Shown: positions 9,856 through 19,152 of the stretch, piece by piece
Numbering within the stretch: the first letter of the stretch is position 1
Layout: the number at the start of each line of letters is the position of its first letter
NCBI GenBank assembly: GCA_032718475.1
Contig: JAUCBJ010002225.1
Span: 1 to 24,233, forward strand
Origin: Nemertoderma westbladi
Taxonomy: Eukaryota; Xenacoelomorpha; Nemertodermatida; Nemertodermatidae
Reading direction: 5' to 3'
Length of the DNA: 24,233 nucleotides
The notes under the pieces: generated by a model
Databases searched by the model: none
Seen by the model: the letters and a program-made list of their open reading frames with translations, nothing else
What the model was told of the DNA's origin: nothing
Position numbers and translations under genes: made by a program

Positions 9856-10322
9856 TCGCAATGTTGTGTTGAGGTCAGAAGGGGGCATCGATCACGCAAT
9901 TCATAGTTTGATAGATATGCCTTTGCAAAGGATGATTGTGAGGCGGTTTTACAAGAGGATGCAAGCATTGCGTTTAACTCTATAAACCGTGCAATGGTAA
10001 CCAGAAAATCAGTCTCATTAGCCTAGCTCCAAAGATGATAGTTACAAACTGCTACAACCAGCCTACAAAGATATTCATTAGGGGTGATCACATTTACTGT
10101 TCCAAGGGATTTACTCTGGGCCACCTTCTTGATGAATGATCCCACTTCTGGATGAGTTGGAGGAGGATTCTGACACACTATAGAATTGGTATGTGGATGA
10201 TGGGAATGCTACCATAGAGCTGAAGGTGCTCAGAAAGTGGCGGGAAATACTGTCTTAATGCCTGGGCCACTTTTTTAATGGGTACTTTGACTTTCCCAGT
10301 AATTGTTCACTACTAGTGAACC
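9856..10322 (+). pseudogene. Decayed reverse transcriptase (YVDD) of a retroelement
   Basis: Shifting between plus-strand frames recovers RT blocks in the correct order. GIDHAIHSL (about 9885-9911) is followed by DDCEAVLQEDASIAFNSINR (about 9931-9990), matching a 'DAVLLVDASNAFNSLNR' motif A block. Next comes APKMIVTNCYNQPTKIFIRG (10026-10085), then CSKGFTLGHLLDE, equivalent to the 'EGTTQGDP' block. WYVDDGNATIELKVLRKW follows, with the catalytic YVDD codons at 10190-10201, and then FFNGYFDFPSNCSLLVN. Several frameshifts and stops (for example TAA after REILS) make it non-functional. The family resembles long RT polyproteins of cnidarian and other invertebrate genomes, recalled rather than searched. 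Confidence 0.72.
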
Positions 10323-11019
10323 GGAGTTCGTCGATGAAGCCCAGCGCAACACCGAACTATTGCAGCCCACAATGTCACAGTCGAGCTGCACATGCATCCA
10401 GTCACCGTTGAACAATTCCAACATAACTCTACCTTCACTGACCAGCAGACTCGACTGGATGTGTCTTGTTGTGGGTTCTGTGGATCAGGTTACCAAAATA
10501 CATTCCCCGATGTCTCGGTGTATTCAATCCCCTGGCTCCATCAAACGCTTTTATGCCCCTCGAATCTGCCCACCTACACCACGATGAGGCCTCGTCTGCA
10601 AGTGCAACCATGATGAAGAAAGGATACAAGAGATCAAGCGCACCACCTTTCAGCCTTGATTTTCTCTGTGGTGGATTCTCCCCAACGACAACCCAGTTTA
10701 TTAAGCGGCTGGGTGTCCTTCTGTACACCGTATTACCTACTGTACCTCCGTGTTGGCCTAATGTACCTCTGAAAGGCGTCTCCGCTCGCCATCAACCTGT
10801 CTAATGCGAGTCCCCCATTCTAATGCCCAATCCAGAACACCTGAAGATGCCGTCATCCCACTGTAATTGTTTTAGCACTACTGTTAGGTTGATGGTGTTT
10901 AACTACTTTTACCATATGAAACTGGTAGATTTACTTTTTAATTAGTGTATGGTTAGTATTTACAGTATTTTGATTTGTATTTCTGTTGTATTTAGTAAAA
11001 TATGAACATCTTATTTGAC
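10323..11019. other. Probable continuation of the RT remnant, then AT-rich spacer
   Basis: Up to about 10,870 the sequence keeps the higher GC of the retroelement block and carries overlapping frames (for example 10,466-10,804 plus, 10,435-10,728 minus) that I cannot match to RT thumb or C-terminal sequence. From about 10,870 it becomes AT-rich with no signal. Confidence 0.35.
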
Positions 11020-11068
11020 TTTCCAAAATACATATTGTACAGTGGGGATGGAGTAGCACCCCCCTATT
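11020..11068. repeat. Short inverted repeat
   Basis: TTTCCAAAATA (from 11,020) and TATTTTGGAAA (ending about 11,068) are exact inverted 11-mers flanking GGGG...CCCC, so the 49-bp segment could form a nested hairpin. There is no known function. Confidence 0.55.
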
Positions 11069-11225
11069 TTGGAAATTGAAATTGAGTTACTTATCCCGTG
11101 GCGAATTTAATGTAGATTTCAAATATGAAAGCTGTTTTCTCAATCTTTTCTCGTTTATTGGTTAAAACGTAAGAGCTAGTCTGTTTTATTTGATAGCCTT
11201 CGAGCCATTTTTCATCAGAAAGGCT

Positions 11226-12509
11226 CCAGCAATTCTACCTTCCGACATTCCCACCCACCTTCCCACCCATATATCCATCTTCCCACATTCCCATTCCCAC
11301 ATACCAATCCTCCTCCCCACATTCCCAACCATCTTCCCACATTCCCATCCACCTCCCCACATTCCCAACCACATTCCCACATTCCCATCCACCTCCCCAC
11401 ATTCCCAAACACCTCCCCACATTCCCAAACACCTCCCCACATTCCCATCCACCTTCCAACATCCCAATCCACCTTCCCACACATCCACCTCCCCTCATTC
11501 CCAAGCACCTTCCCACATTCCCATCCACCTCCCCACATTCCCAACCACATTCCCACATTCCCATCCACCTCCCCACATTCCCATCCACCTCCCCACATTC
11601 CCAAACACCTCCCCACATTCCCATCCACCTTCCAACATCCCAATCCACCTTCCCACATATCCACCTCCCCACATCCCAATCACCTTCCCACATATCCACC
11701 TCCCCTCATTCCCAAGCACCTTCCCACATCCCAATCCACCTTCCCACATCCATCTTCCAACATTCCCATCCACCTCCCACATTCCCATCCACCTCCTCAC
11801 ACTCCCATCCACCTCCCCTCATTCCCAAGCACCTTCCCACATTCCCATCCACCTTCCAACATCCCAATGCTCCTTCCCACATATCCACCTCCCCACATTC
11901 CCAATCACCTTCCCTCATATCCTCCTCCCCTCATTCCCAAGCACCTTCCCACATTCTCATCCACCTTCCAACATCCCAATCCACCTTCCCACATATCCAC
12001 CTCCCCACATCCCAATCACCTTCCCACATATCCACCTCCCCTCATTCCCAAGCACCTTCCCACATCCCAATCCACCTTCCCACATCCATCTTCCAACATT
12101 CCCATCCACCTCCTCACACTCCCATCCACCTCCCCTCATTCCCAAGCACCTTCCCACATTCCCATCCACCTCCCCACATTCCCAAACACCTCCCCACATT
12201 CCCATCCACCTTCCAACATCCCAATCCACCTTCCCACATATCCACCTCCCCACATCCCAATCACCTTCCCACATATCCACCTCCCCTCATTCCCAAGCAC
12301 CTTCCCACATCCCAATCCACCTTCCCACATCCATCTTCCAACATTCCCATCCACCTCCCACATTCCCATCCACCTCCTCACACTCCCATCCACATCCCCT
12401 CATTCCCAAGCACCTTTCCACATTCCCATCCACCTTCCAACATCCCAATGCACCTTCCCACATATCCACCTCCCCACATTCCCAATCACCTTCCCTCATA
12501 TCCTCCTCA
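11226..12509 (+). repeat. C-rich minisatellite with higher-order structure
   Basis: About 1.28 kb of units close to CCACCTCCCCACATTCCCAT (roughly 19-21 bp), with variants in CCTTCC, CAACAT and CACATAT. The block from 11,641 to about 11,930 is repeated at 12,222 to about 12,511 with only about three changes, a 581-bp higher-order period. A further partial copy starts at 11,977. Long frames on both strands (up to 451 residues on plus, 154 on minus) exist because C/A/T-only units seldom make stop codons. I do not consider them genes. Confidence 0.92.
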
Positions 12510-12578
12510 GTAGTAATGGTTTACCCTATTTCTGCGACAGTTTAGTCCAACTTCGCACCTTGGGTGTTAAGTAGGTCA

Positions 12579-12690
12579 TTAATTAATTAACCAATTAATT
12601 AATTGGTCGATTAAACAATTAATTAATTGTTTAATCAATCGATTTGCATCAAATAATGTTGCCAAAGGCAATTTAATTTGATACAAATCA
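12579..12690. repeat. Cluster of AT-rich palindromes
   Basis: Three palindromes stand side by side. CCAATTAATTAATTGG (12,591-12,606) is perfect. A perfect 28-nt palindrome runs from 12,609 to 12,636 (GATTAAACAATTAA and its complement). GATTTGCATCAAAT (12,641-12,654) pairs with ATTTGATACAAATC (12,676-12,689) with one mismatch, enclosing an inner stem TTGCC-AAA-GGCAA (12,659-12,671). The last is a stem within a stem. It sits about 70 bp past the end of the C-rich minisatellite. Confidence 0.85.
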
Positions 12691-13233
12691 ATCAGATAGG
12701 GACGCGCGATGAATAAATTGTACTACAGCAAACGAAATATACAATACAATATACAATACATTTGTATTATTTTTGCCATACAATAGGTAAAGGTAGAATT
12801 AAATAAAAAGACACAATCGAGACCCAAAACATAAATTACCCTCACACAAAAATAAAGTGGCCCAGTTTGGCCCTGAGTCATCCCTCAATAATCTATGGCT
12901 GGTTGGGATCTTATTAGCCGTAGCATAACTAACCCAAACATCAACGCGTGAATGGGGACTGCCACAGAGTTTAAATTATTCAAACCCACAGCTTCGTTAT
13001 TACATCAATTCGTCCAAGAAATTATAATAAACATCTGCTCTTGCAATAGATTATTCTTCTTTCACAACTCCATTCTAACCCCCCTCTATAATAGCCCCCA
13101 GTCACCGCATTCCCATTCATTCTCTAATTTTTATTTTTAAAAGTTTTATTTATTTTCATAAAAGTTTTATTTATTTAAAATTATGTAAAATCATTTATCG
13201 AAAACTCATAATATCAATTGACATTGCTATATA
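12691..13233. other. 5' flank of the zinc-finger gene
   Basis: AT-rich, no supported gene. AAAAGTTTTATTTATTTTCA and ATAAAAGTTTTATTTATTTA form a short direct repeat around 13,139-13,180. TATATAATG overlaps the start codon at 13,234, too close to act as a conventional TATA box for that ATG. Confidence 0.5.
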
Positions 13234-14202
13234 ATGCCTAGTTATGAAAAATGTTTGGTTTGTAATAAAGAAATGAGACAAGACAATCTATCTCGTCACA
13301 TGGAAAGACATAGAAAGGATAAACTAATGGATCCATTACCAAAGAAATTTAAAAAATCCGAAGATATTTTTAGTGAAGATGAAAAGAAAAAGAGAGTTGA
13401 GCGTGATATATTAAAGATAAAACAGACAACGGAAAATAAATTTCATAAAGTTATGAATATTTTGAAAAGGATACAAAAACAGTTACCCCTAGAAAATGAT
13501 GAAAATTTGAGTGAGGAAAGTGAAGAAGAAGAGGACGATGAGATGGAGAATGAAAATAGTGAGGGTCAGGATGAAGTTGAAGAGAGTGAGGTTGAGAACG
13601 AAGTGAGTGAAGGTCAGGAAGATGACGAAGAAAGTGAAGGTCAGGAAGAGGGTGAAGAAAGCAAAGGTCAGGAAGAGAATGAAGAAAGCGAAGGTCAGGA
13701 AGAGAATGAAGACAGTGAAGGTCAGGAAGAGGATGACGAAAGTGAAGGTCAGAAAGAGGATGAAGAAAGTGAAGGTCATGAAGAGGACGAAGAAAGTGAA
13801 GGTCAGGAAAGTGAAGAAGATGATGAAAATGATAATAATAAGGAAATATTGAGACAATTACTTGGAAATAAGAATAAATTGCGGAAAATTATTAAACATT
13901 TAGAAGAGAATGATGAAAATAAAGAAGAGATATTGAGACAAATATTAGGAAACAAAAATCAAATACGGAAATTTATTAAACAAATGGAAGAAAATGAGGA
14001 AAATAGAGAAGAGATATTAAGACAGGTTCTGGGAAATAAAAGTAAATTACTGAAAATGAATGAACAATTGAATGAAATTAAGAAACAGTTGGTTAATGAG
14101 GAAGATGAAATTAAAGAAAATCAACCAGCTTTTACTTATTTTCGAAGACCTATAACATCAAACTCTCGTACAGTATTTGCTCGCGCAGGACGACACTATT
14201 GA
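13234..14202 (+). CDS. C2H2 zinc-finger / acidic-repeat / helical-repeat protein of unknown function
   Basis: A single ATG-to-TGA frame of 322 residues; I do not recognise the family. Residues 7-26 form one C2H2 finger (Cys7, Cys10, His22, His26; C-x2-C-x11-H-x3-H, one residue shorter than classical). A basic stretch follows (27-57), then a helical stretch with hydrophobic heptads (58-85). A very acidic region follows (92-203) with eight tandem 9-residue units of SEGQEEDEE type starting at Ser125 and ending near 196. Three 28-residue repeats (I205, I233, I261) share EILRQxLGNKxxLRKxxK and should be amphipathic helices or coiled coil. The C-terminus is basic and aromatic (FTYFRRP...FARAGRHY). 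The unit-encoding DNA repeats at 27 and 84 bp. No canonical AATAAA is seen soon downstream. The layout suggests a nucleic-acid- or chromatin-associated protein, or a gene of an integrated virus-like element; neither is shown. Confidence 0.7.
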   Translation: MPSYEKCLVCNKEMRQDNLSRHMERHRKDKLMDPLPKKFKKSEDIFSEDEKKKRVERDILKIKQTTENKFHKVMNILKRIQKQLPLENDENLSEESEEEEDDEMENENSEGQDEVEESEVENEVSEGQEDDEESEGQEEGEESKGQEENEESEGQEENEDSEGQEEDDESEGQKEDEESEGHEEDEESEGQESEEDDENDNNKEILRQLLGNKNKLRKIIKHLEENDENKEEILRQILGNKNQIRKFIKQMEENEENREEILRQVLGNKSKLLKMNEQLNEIKKQLVNEEDEIKENQPAFTYFRRPITSNSRTVFARAGRHY

Positions 14203-14572
14203 CATTTGTTTGTTTGAGTTCCTTTCATAATAGTATTAGGACTATTTATCCATAACATTTATATTAGTATTAGGATTATTTATCCTTAATTATTATATTA
14301 GTATTATAAATGTATTTGCCAACAATATTTATTACTATTAGGTCTATTTATTCAAGAAATTATATGTTTTTATAATATATTTTGGAAAATTAGTCGACTA
14401 AGTCATAATTTTTAAAACTTTAAATAAGGGTGGAGTTATTTTATAAAGTTAAGAAGAGTGAATCAATGGAGGCAACATGAAGTCTAATCTCTTGACATTT
14501 ACTCGTAAGACCGCACATTAACTCCCAAGGTTGCATACTATCACTATAGCTGGGAGAGTCAAAGCTAGTGTA
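14203..14572. other. 3' flank of the zinc-finger gene
   Basis: AT-rich and non-coding. TTAGTATTAGGACTATTTATCC and its near-copy TTAGTATTAGGATTATTTATCC lie in tandem around 14,232-14,290. Nothing else is supported before the inverted satellite begins. Confidence 0.5.
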
Positions 14573-15436
14573 CAGAAGTGAGGGAAGTGAGGGAGTGAGG
14601 GAGTGAGGGAAGTGAGGGAAGTGAGGGAAGTGAGGGAGTGAGGGAAGTGAGGGAAGTGAGGGAAGTGAGGGAGTGAGGGAAGTGAGGGAGTGAGGGAAGT
14701 GAGGGAAGTGAGGGAGTGAGTGAGGGAAGTGAGTGAGTGAGGGAAGTGAGGCAGTGAGGGAGTGAGTGAGGGAAGTGAGTGAGGGAAGTGAGGGAGTGAG
14801 TGAGGGGAGTGAGTGAGGGAAGTGAGGGAGTGAGTGAGGGAAGTGAGGGAGTGAGTGAGGGAGTGAGGGAAGTGAGGGAGTGAGTGAGGGAGTGAGTGAG
14901 GGAGTGAGTGAGGGAAGTGAGGGAGTGAGTGAGGGAAGTGAGGGAGTGAGTGAGGGAAGTGAGGGAGTGATTAAGGGAGTGAGTGAGGGAAGTGAGGGAG
15001 TGAGTGAGGGAAGTGAGGGAGTGAGTGAGGGAAGTGAGGGAAGTGAGGGAGTGAGTGAGGGAAGTGAGGGAAGTGAGGGAAGTGAGGGAAGTGAGTGAGG
15101 GAGTGAGTGAGGGAGTGAGTGAGGGAAGTGAGTGAGTGAGGGAAGTGAGGGAGTGCGTGAGGGAAGTGAGGGAAGTGAGGCAGTGAGGGAGTGAGTGAGG
15201 GAAGTGAGGGAAGTGAGGGAGTGAGTGAGGGAGTGAGTGAGGGAAGTGAGGGAGTGAGTGAGGGAAGTGAGGGAGTGCGTGAGGGAAGTGAGGGAAGTGA
15301 GGGAAGTGAGGCAGTGAGGGAAGTGAGGCAGTGAGGGAAGTGAGTGAGGGAGTGAGTGAGGGAAGTGAGGGAGTGAGTGAGGGAAGTGAGGGAGTGAGTG
15401 AGGGAAGTGAGGGAGTGAGTGAGGGAAGTGAGGGAG
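14573..15436 (+). repeat. G-rich minisatellite, left arm of inverted array
   Basis: About 860 bp of GAGGGAAGT, GAGGGAGT and GAGT units on the plus strand, GA-rich with interspersed T and almost no C. GGG recurs every 8-9 bases, so the plus strand has dense G-quadruplex potential. Rare variants (GAGGCAGT, GAGTGCGT, GATTAAGG) mark sub-blocks. Frames of repeated SEGSEGV residues on plus and SLPSLTP/FPHFPHS on minus are satellite translations. Confidence 0.93.
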
Positions 15437-15448
15437 TCACTTCAGGGC

Positions 15449-15994
15449 TTCCCTCACTTCCCTCACTCACTCCCTCACTTCCCTCACTCACTCCCTCACT
15501 TCCCTCACTCACTCCCTCACTTCCCTCACTCACTCCCTCACTTCCCTCACTTCCCTCACTCACTCCCTCACTCACTTCCCTCACTTCCCTCACTTCCCTC
15601 ACGCACTCCCTCACTTCCCTCACTTCCCTCACTCACTCACTTCCCTCACTCACTCCCTCACTTCCCTCACTCACTCCCTCACTCACTCCCTCACTTCCCT
15701 CACTTCCCTCACTTCCCTCACTCACTCCCTCACTGCCTCACTTCCCTCACTTCCCTCACTTCCCTCACTTCCCTCACTTCCCTCACGCACTCCCTCACTT
15801 CCCTCACTCACTCACTTCCCTCACTCACTCCCTCACTTCCCTCACTCACTCCCTCACTCACTCCCTCACTTCCCTCACTTCCCTCACTTCCCTCACTTCC
15901 CTCACTTCCCTCACTTCCCTCACTTCCCTCACTTCCCTCACTCACTCCCTCACTTCCCTCACTCACTCCCTCACTTCCCTCACTCACTCCCTCT
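15449..15994 (-). repeat. Same minisatellite, inverted right arm
   Basis: From 15,449 the plus strand reads TTCCCTCAC and TCCCTCAC units, the reverse complement of the left arm. It is separated from it by only 12 bases (TCACTTCAGGGC, 15,437-15,448). Outward from the centre, the order of units is the same in both arms for about 85-90 bp, then diverges, although variants such as the GCAC unit and TGCCTCAC occur in both arms. The array ends abruptly at CTCTAGATAGCC. Confidence 0.93.
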
Positions 15995-16511
15995 CTAGAT
16001 AGCCGATTGCTAGTTGTGCCGACGCACTATTTGTTCAGAGTTGTGCCCTTTCAGTGGGACTGATTATTTGAAAATTGTGGTGACATCAATTCCTGTGCTA
16101 CCACTAGGGGGTGTGGTGTATAATGTGAGGGTAATGTGAGGGAGTGTGATATTGCTTTTTCGTCTTTGGTTATTTATTGATATTAAGTTTCTTTGATTGT
16201 AGGCACAACTTGGTGTCCGGAAACATCATATATCGTGTATAATTAAGGGGAATGACAAATTGAATATTTAAGATCGCGATGTTATATTATAGTGCTTTTA
16301 ATGAAACATCGAATATCACTAATTTTTAATTGTATAAGTTGTTGAACAAATTATATGAATGATGAATGGGAAATTATTTTTATTATATTTTTATTATAAG
16401 GTGGTCGATAAAGCAATTTCCAGGCTCAATTTCTTTGTAAATGTACGGTCTCAGGAATTCTTAGCATGCGAGTATTCCTAGCCAGTGGGTATTCTTAGTC
16501 TGCGAAACAAT
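15995..16511. other. Non-coding spacer
   Basis: AT-rich with no supported gene. A short echo of the satellite (AATGTGAGGGTAATGTGAGGGAGTG) lies around 16,120-16,146. Confidence 0.5.
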
Positions 16512-16586
16512 AACGTTTATTGTTTTGGTCCCCCCAATACTCCTCTGAAACCTGCTCCTTTGCTAACCTGCTCCTTTACTAACTCG
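16512..16586 (+). repeat. Dispersed repeat, CGTTTATTGTTTTGG family
   Basis: CGTTTATTGTTTTGGTCCCC is followed by AAACCTGCTCCTTTGCTAAC and a second CCTGCTCCTTTACTAAC. It shares its first 15-17 bases and overall layout with the 88-bp units at 7.6 kb and with 16,962-17,030. Just downstream (16,583-16,629) ATTTGAATC occurs three times after TCGC/GCGAG words. Confidence 0.7.
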
Positions 16587-16961
16587 CAATTTGAATCGCG
16601 AGATTTGAATCGATCGCGAAATTTGAATCATTGCTTCACGAAATAGAAGAAAAGGATTATTGTAATATTTCGTTTTATTCCATATCGTAACATCCAATCT
16701 TTTAACACCCTATCTCGTATAATCATGCCTCCCCCATCTCGTAGCACGTAATGCATTATTGTCAAAAAATTTGCAAAATAAACTTGGTCTCTAATCCGAT
16801 CTATAGACTCTTGGGTGTCCACAACGGTATTAGTACATAGAACAACAGATTGGCAATAATAATTTGCTACAAGCGTGCAATAATAAATACAAAAGGGTGA
16901 GTACAAAACAAATACACAAGACCCAAAAACTTAAGACCTGTAGGAAACACATGAGATAACT
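16587..16961. other. Spacer between repeat copies
   Basis: AT-rich. A 92-residue minus-strand frame (16,628-16,906) starts from TTG and has no recognisable motif. I do not call it, although a small fragment of a decayed element cannot be excluded. Confidence 0.4.
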
Positions 16962-17030
16962 TTCGTTTATTGTTTTGGTTCCCCCAACTATGACTATGTA
17001 ACCTGCTCCTTTACTAACCTGCTCCTTTAA
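16962..17030 (+). repeat. Dispersed repeat, CGTTTATTGTTTTGG family
   Basis: TCGTTTATTGTTTTGGTTCC followed by TGTAACCTGCTCCTTTACTA and a second CCTGCTCCTTT. Same orientation and order as the 16,512 copy. Confidence 0.7.
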
Positions 17031-17212
17031 ATGCCAATGAGACCTAACGCTCTTTGGGAGCTAACGCTACTTTACCTCTTAGTTTTGTAAGTCCTTGGTC
17101 TTCGTTTTGTACTGACCCAGATACAAGAGCAGAAAACCAGCTATATCGTCCTGCTACAACGTTACTAACTTCAGCAACTGTATCATAGACCTATTTGCCT
17201 TTAACACTTTGC

Positions 17213-17768
17213 GTACCAACACGGTACGAGTTCATCACACGTATTGTCACGACACGTACTCGTGTTCATAATTCATGATAATGCTCATAATGCCGCATTT
17301 AAATACTGTAATTATAACTTAACCCCCATGGCAGCAAAGTGCCACCTTTACATATAATTATATAATATTATCCTGATCCCCAGGGTAGCAGTGTTTCGCC
17401 TTTATATAATTATAACCTAACCCTCATGGCGGCAGAGTGCCGCCTTTACATATATTATCCTGACTCCCATGGCGACAGGGTGCCGCCTCTTTATAAAAAC
17501 CTCTTATAACTTTCTTATAACTATTGGGGCGGATAAATGGAGTTCATATTCGTGTCGTGCAGGAAAAACTGGTCTAGAAAAATTAATTTATTGCTTGAAG
17601 GGATTCCTGTTGGTTTGATTAATTTTAAATTACATAGTTTATGCAATTTAATTTAAATTTAGCCAATAATTATGTTACAAATGATTAAGGCTGCAGTGTG
17701 CCCCCCGGAGTTCAAATGAAAGATTTATAAATTTCGAAAATGGTTAAAGGCGGCAGTGTGCCGCCTTT
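17213..17768 (+). repeat. Cluster of related GC stem-loops
   Basis: At least six copies of a hairpin word lie in one orientation. They are GGCAGCAAAGTGCCACC (17,330), GGTAGCAGTGTTTCGCC (17,384), GGCGGCAGAGTGCCGCC (17,429), GGCGACAGGGTGCCGCC (17,471), GGCTGCAGTGTGCCCCC (about 17,689) and AAAGGCGGCAGTGTGCCGCC (17,746, extending to TTT at 17,768). The last is a perfect 9-bp stem with a 5-nt loop. The first four have units of 43-54 bp containing AACCTAACCC, CATGG and CCTTTACATATAATTA. CGTACCAACACGGTACG at 17,213 is a separate 6-bp stem. No protein gene is seen. Confidence 0.75.
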
Positions 17769-18670
17769 GAGGGTAGGATAAGTAATAATATGGTTATCCT
17801 CTTTATATATAACAACAAAATAAACCTTGGTACGATCAAATATACTTTCTTGGAAGTAAAAATCTTTATCTTTATCTTTGGTACACAAAGGGCTACACTT
17901 ATTTTCTTAAAATTTAATAATAGTTTGAGTAGGTTCTCCAGAATTTCGTTGCCATATTCGTAAACATGACGATTGTAATGTTGTGATAGACATAAGAGAG
18001 AGCATATTGCTTAAAATATATTAAATATAATATAAATATAATTTGCTATACAAATTTCTGGCTGCTTATATTGCATGCATATAGTCCAACAAAATCAAAT
18101 CAAGTCTCACACTGTTCATATAGGAATAAGCAATCAAAGTGTAATCTATGTACCCCTTTCGATATCGCTTAATGCACTGAATTCTTAATAATAATATACA
18201 ATTATTTCTTATATTTAATAAACTGTAATTTTATTAGGAAGAACTTTCACCTTTCTGTAATATAGTATACTTCTAAGAATACACCTCATTAGTAATAATA
18301 ATGTTATAAGTTTAATTAGATTGTTTACTCGGGCAAATGGGTGGCTTTTAATATAAATGCTATTTAATTATTTATTTAATACTAAATATTATTACCCTTA
18401 ACAAAGGATGTTACCCAATACATGAAAACTATTTTTTGCTCCAATCATGTCTTGATGAATAAAATATAAAAAAGTAGAAAGTTTCATGGGTGGTGCTAAA
18501 AATTCTGGAACATTTAATACAAAAATCGACACACCGACACTATTAATGGTATAGTACCCTATTAATTAAAAGTATAAAGAGACAAACATTTACTGATAAT
18601 TAATAGGTAGAGAACTATAGAGAAACCCCCCCACACAGCACAAATATCAGTTAAAAATTATAAAATAGAG
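17769..18670. other. AT-rich non-coding region
   Basis: No supported gene or repeat of note. Confidence 0.5.
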
Positions 18671-18880
18671 TTAAGTACAGAAGAGGCGATGTAGATTAAT
18701 TAGCTGGTTGCTGCATATGACGTTCCTATCCTGTCTGGCCTTATGGCAGCCCAGCACCATCTTCCAGTCCAAGCCCACTTCTCCATTTGATGCGTGACCC
18801 ACGAACGCAATGGGATGCGCCTCGGATAAGGGCAAACTGGACTCGTGTCCTACTCTTACTGTCTTACTCGGGTAATTTGG
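18671..18880 (-). other. Possible coding fragment, unrecognised (69 codons)
   Basis: In a GC-richer island (about 18,715-18,955) the minus strand is open for 69 codons between stops. It includes LPLSEAHPIAFVGHASNGEV, then GLDWKMVLGCHKARQDRN. The residue mix looks protein-like compared with the surrounding AT-rich frames, but there is no start codon near its beginning and I do not recognise it. It could be an exon or a remnant of a mobile element. The adjacent bases up to 18,955 contain GGGATTTCCGG and CTCGGGATCCCG, with no clear meaning. Confidence 0.3.
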
Positions 18881-19152
18881 TTAGCGCAAATTTGCGGGAT
18901 TTCCGGCATCGGGACCGGGCGGGATTATCACTCTCGGGATCCCGTATGCGTAAAACTTAACTATAAATAAACTTCAATAAACACTATATTACGTAACTAA
19001 CGGTCAACAGTCAAATTATTCATAAGCCACAATATTACTTACAAAATAATAAACTATCTTAATTCAATTTAATACGATGCAGAGAGGTTCCAACCACGAA
19101 GACTATAACAGTCTACAGTACGAAACCAAGACTTCTCCATTTGGCTGAATAT

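Noticed and set aside
11190-12545. 451-residue plus-strand frame and several minus-strand frames of 70-154 residues
   Set aside because: They coincide exactly with the C-rich minisatellite. The units lack T-A-rich stop words, so all frames stay open; the peptides are low-complexity and no single frame is favoured.
13225-13236. TATATAATG as promoter of the zinc-finger gene, or as a virus-type late promoter
   Set aside because: It overlaps the start codon, leaving no room for a normal leader; a viral-type promoter would need other genes with the same motif, and none is seen.
13607-13857. Frames antisense to, or shifted within, the acidic repeat gene
   Set aside because: They are shadows of the 27-bp coding repeat (repeated KVKVRKRM or TFTFFILFL) with no independent start or domain.
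14565-16063. 355-, 223- and 214-residue frames of SEGV/SLPSLTP/FPHFPHS repeats
   Set aside because: They are translations of the inverted satellite in different frames and strands, with no unique sequence or domain.
16628-16906. 92-residue minus-strand frame
   Set aside because: TTG start, no motif recognised, and no support from composition; left unannotated apart from a mention.
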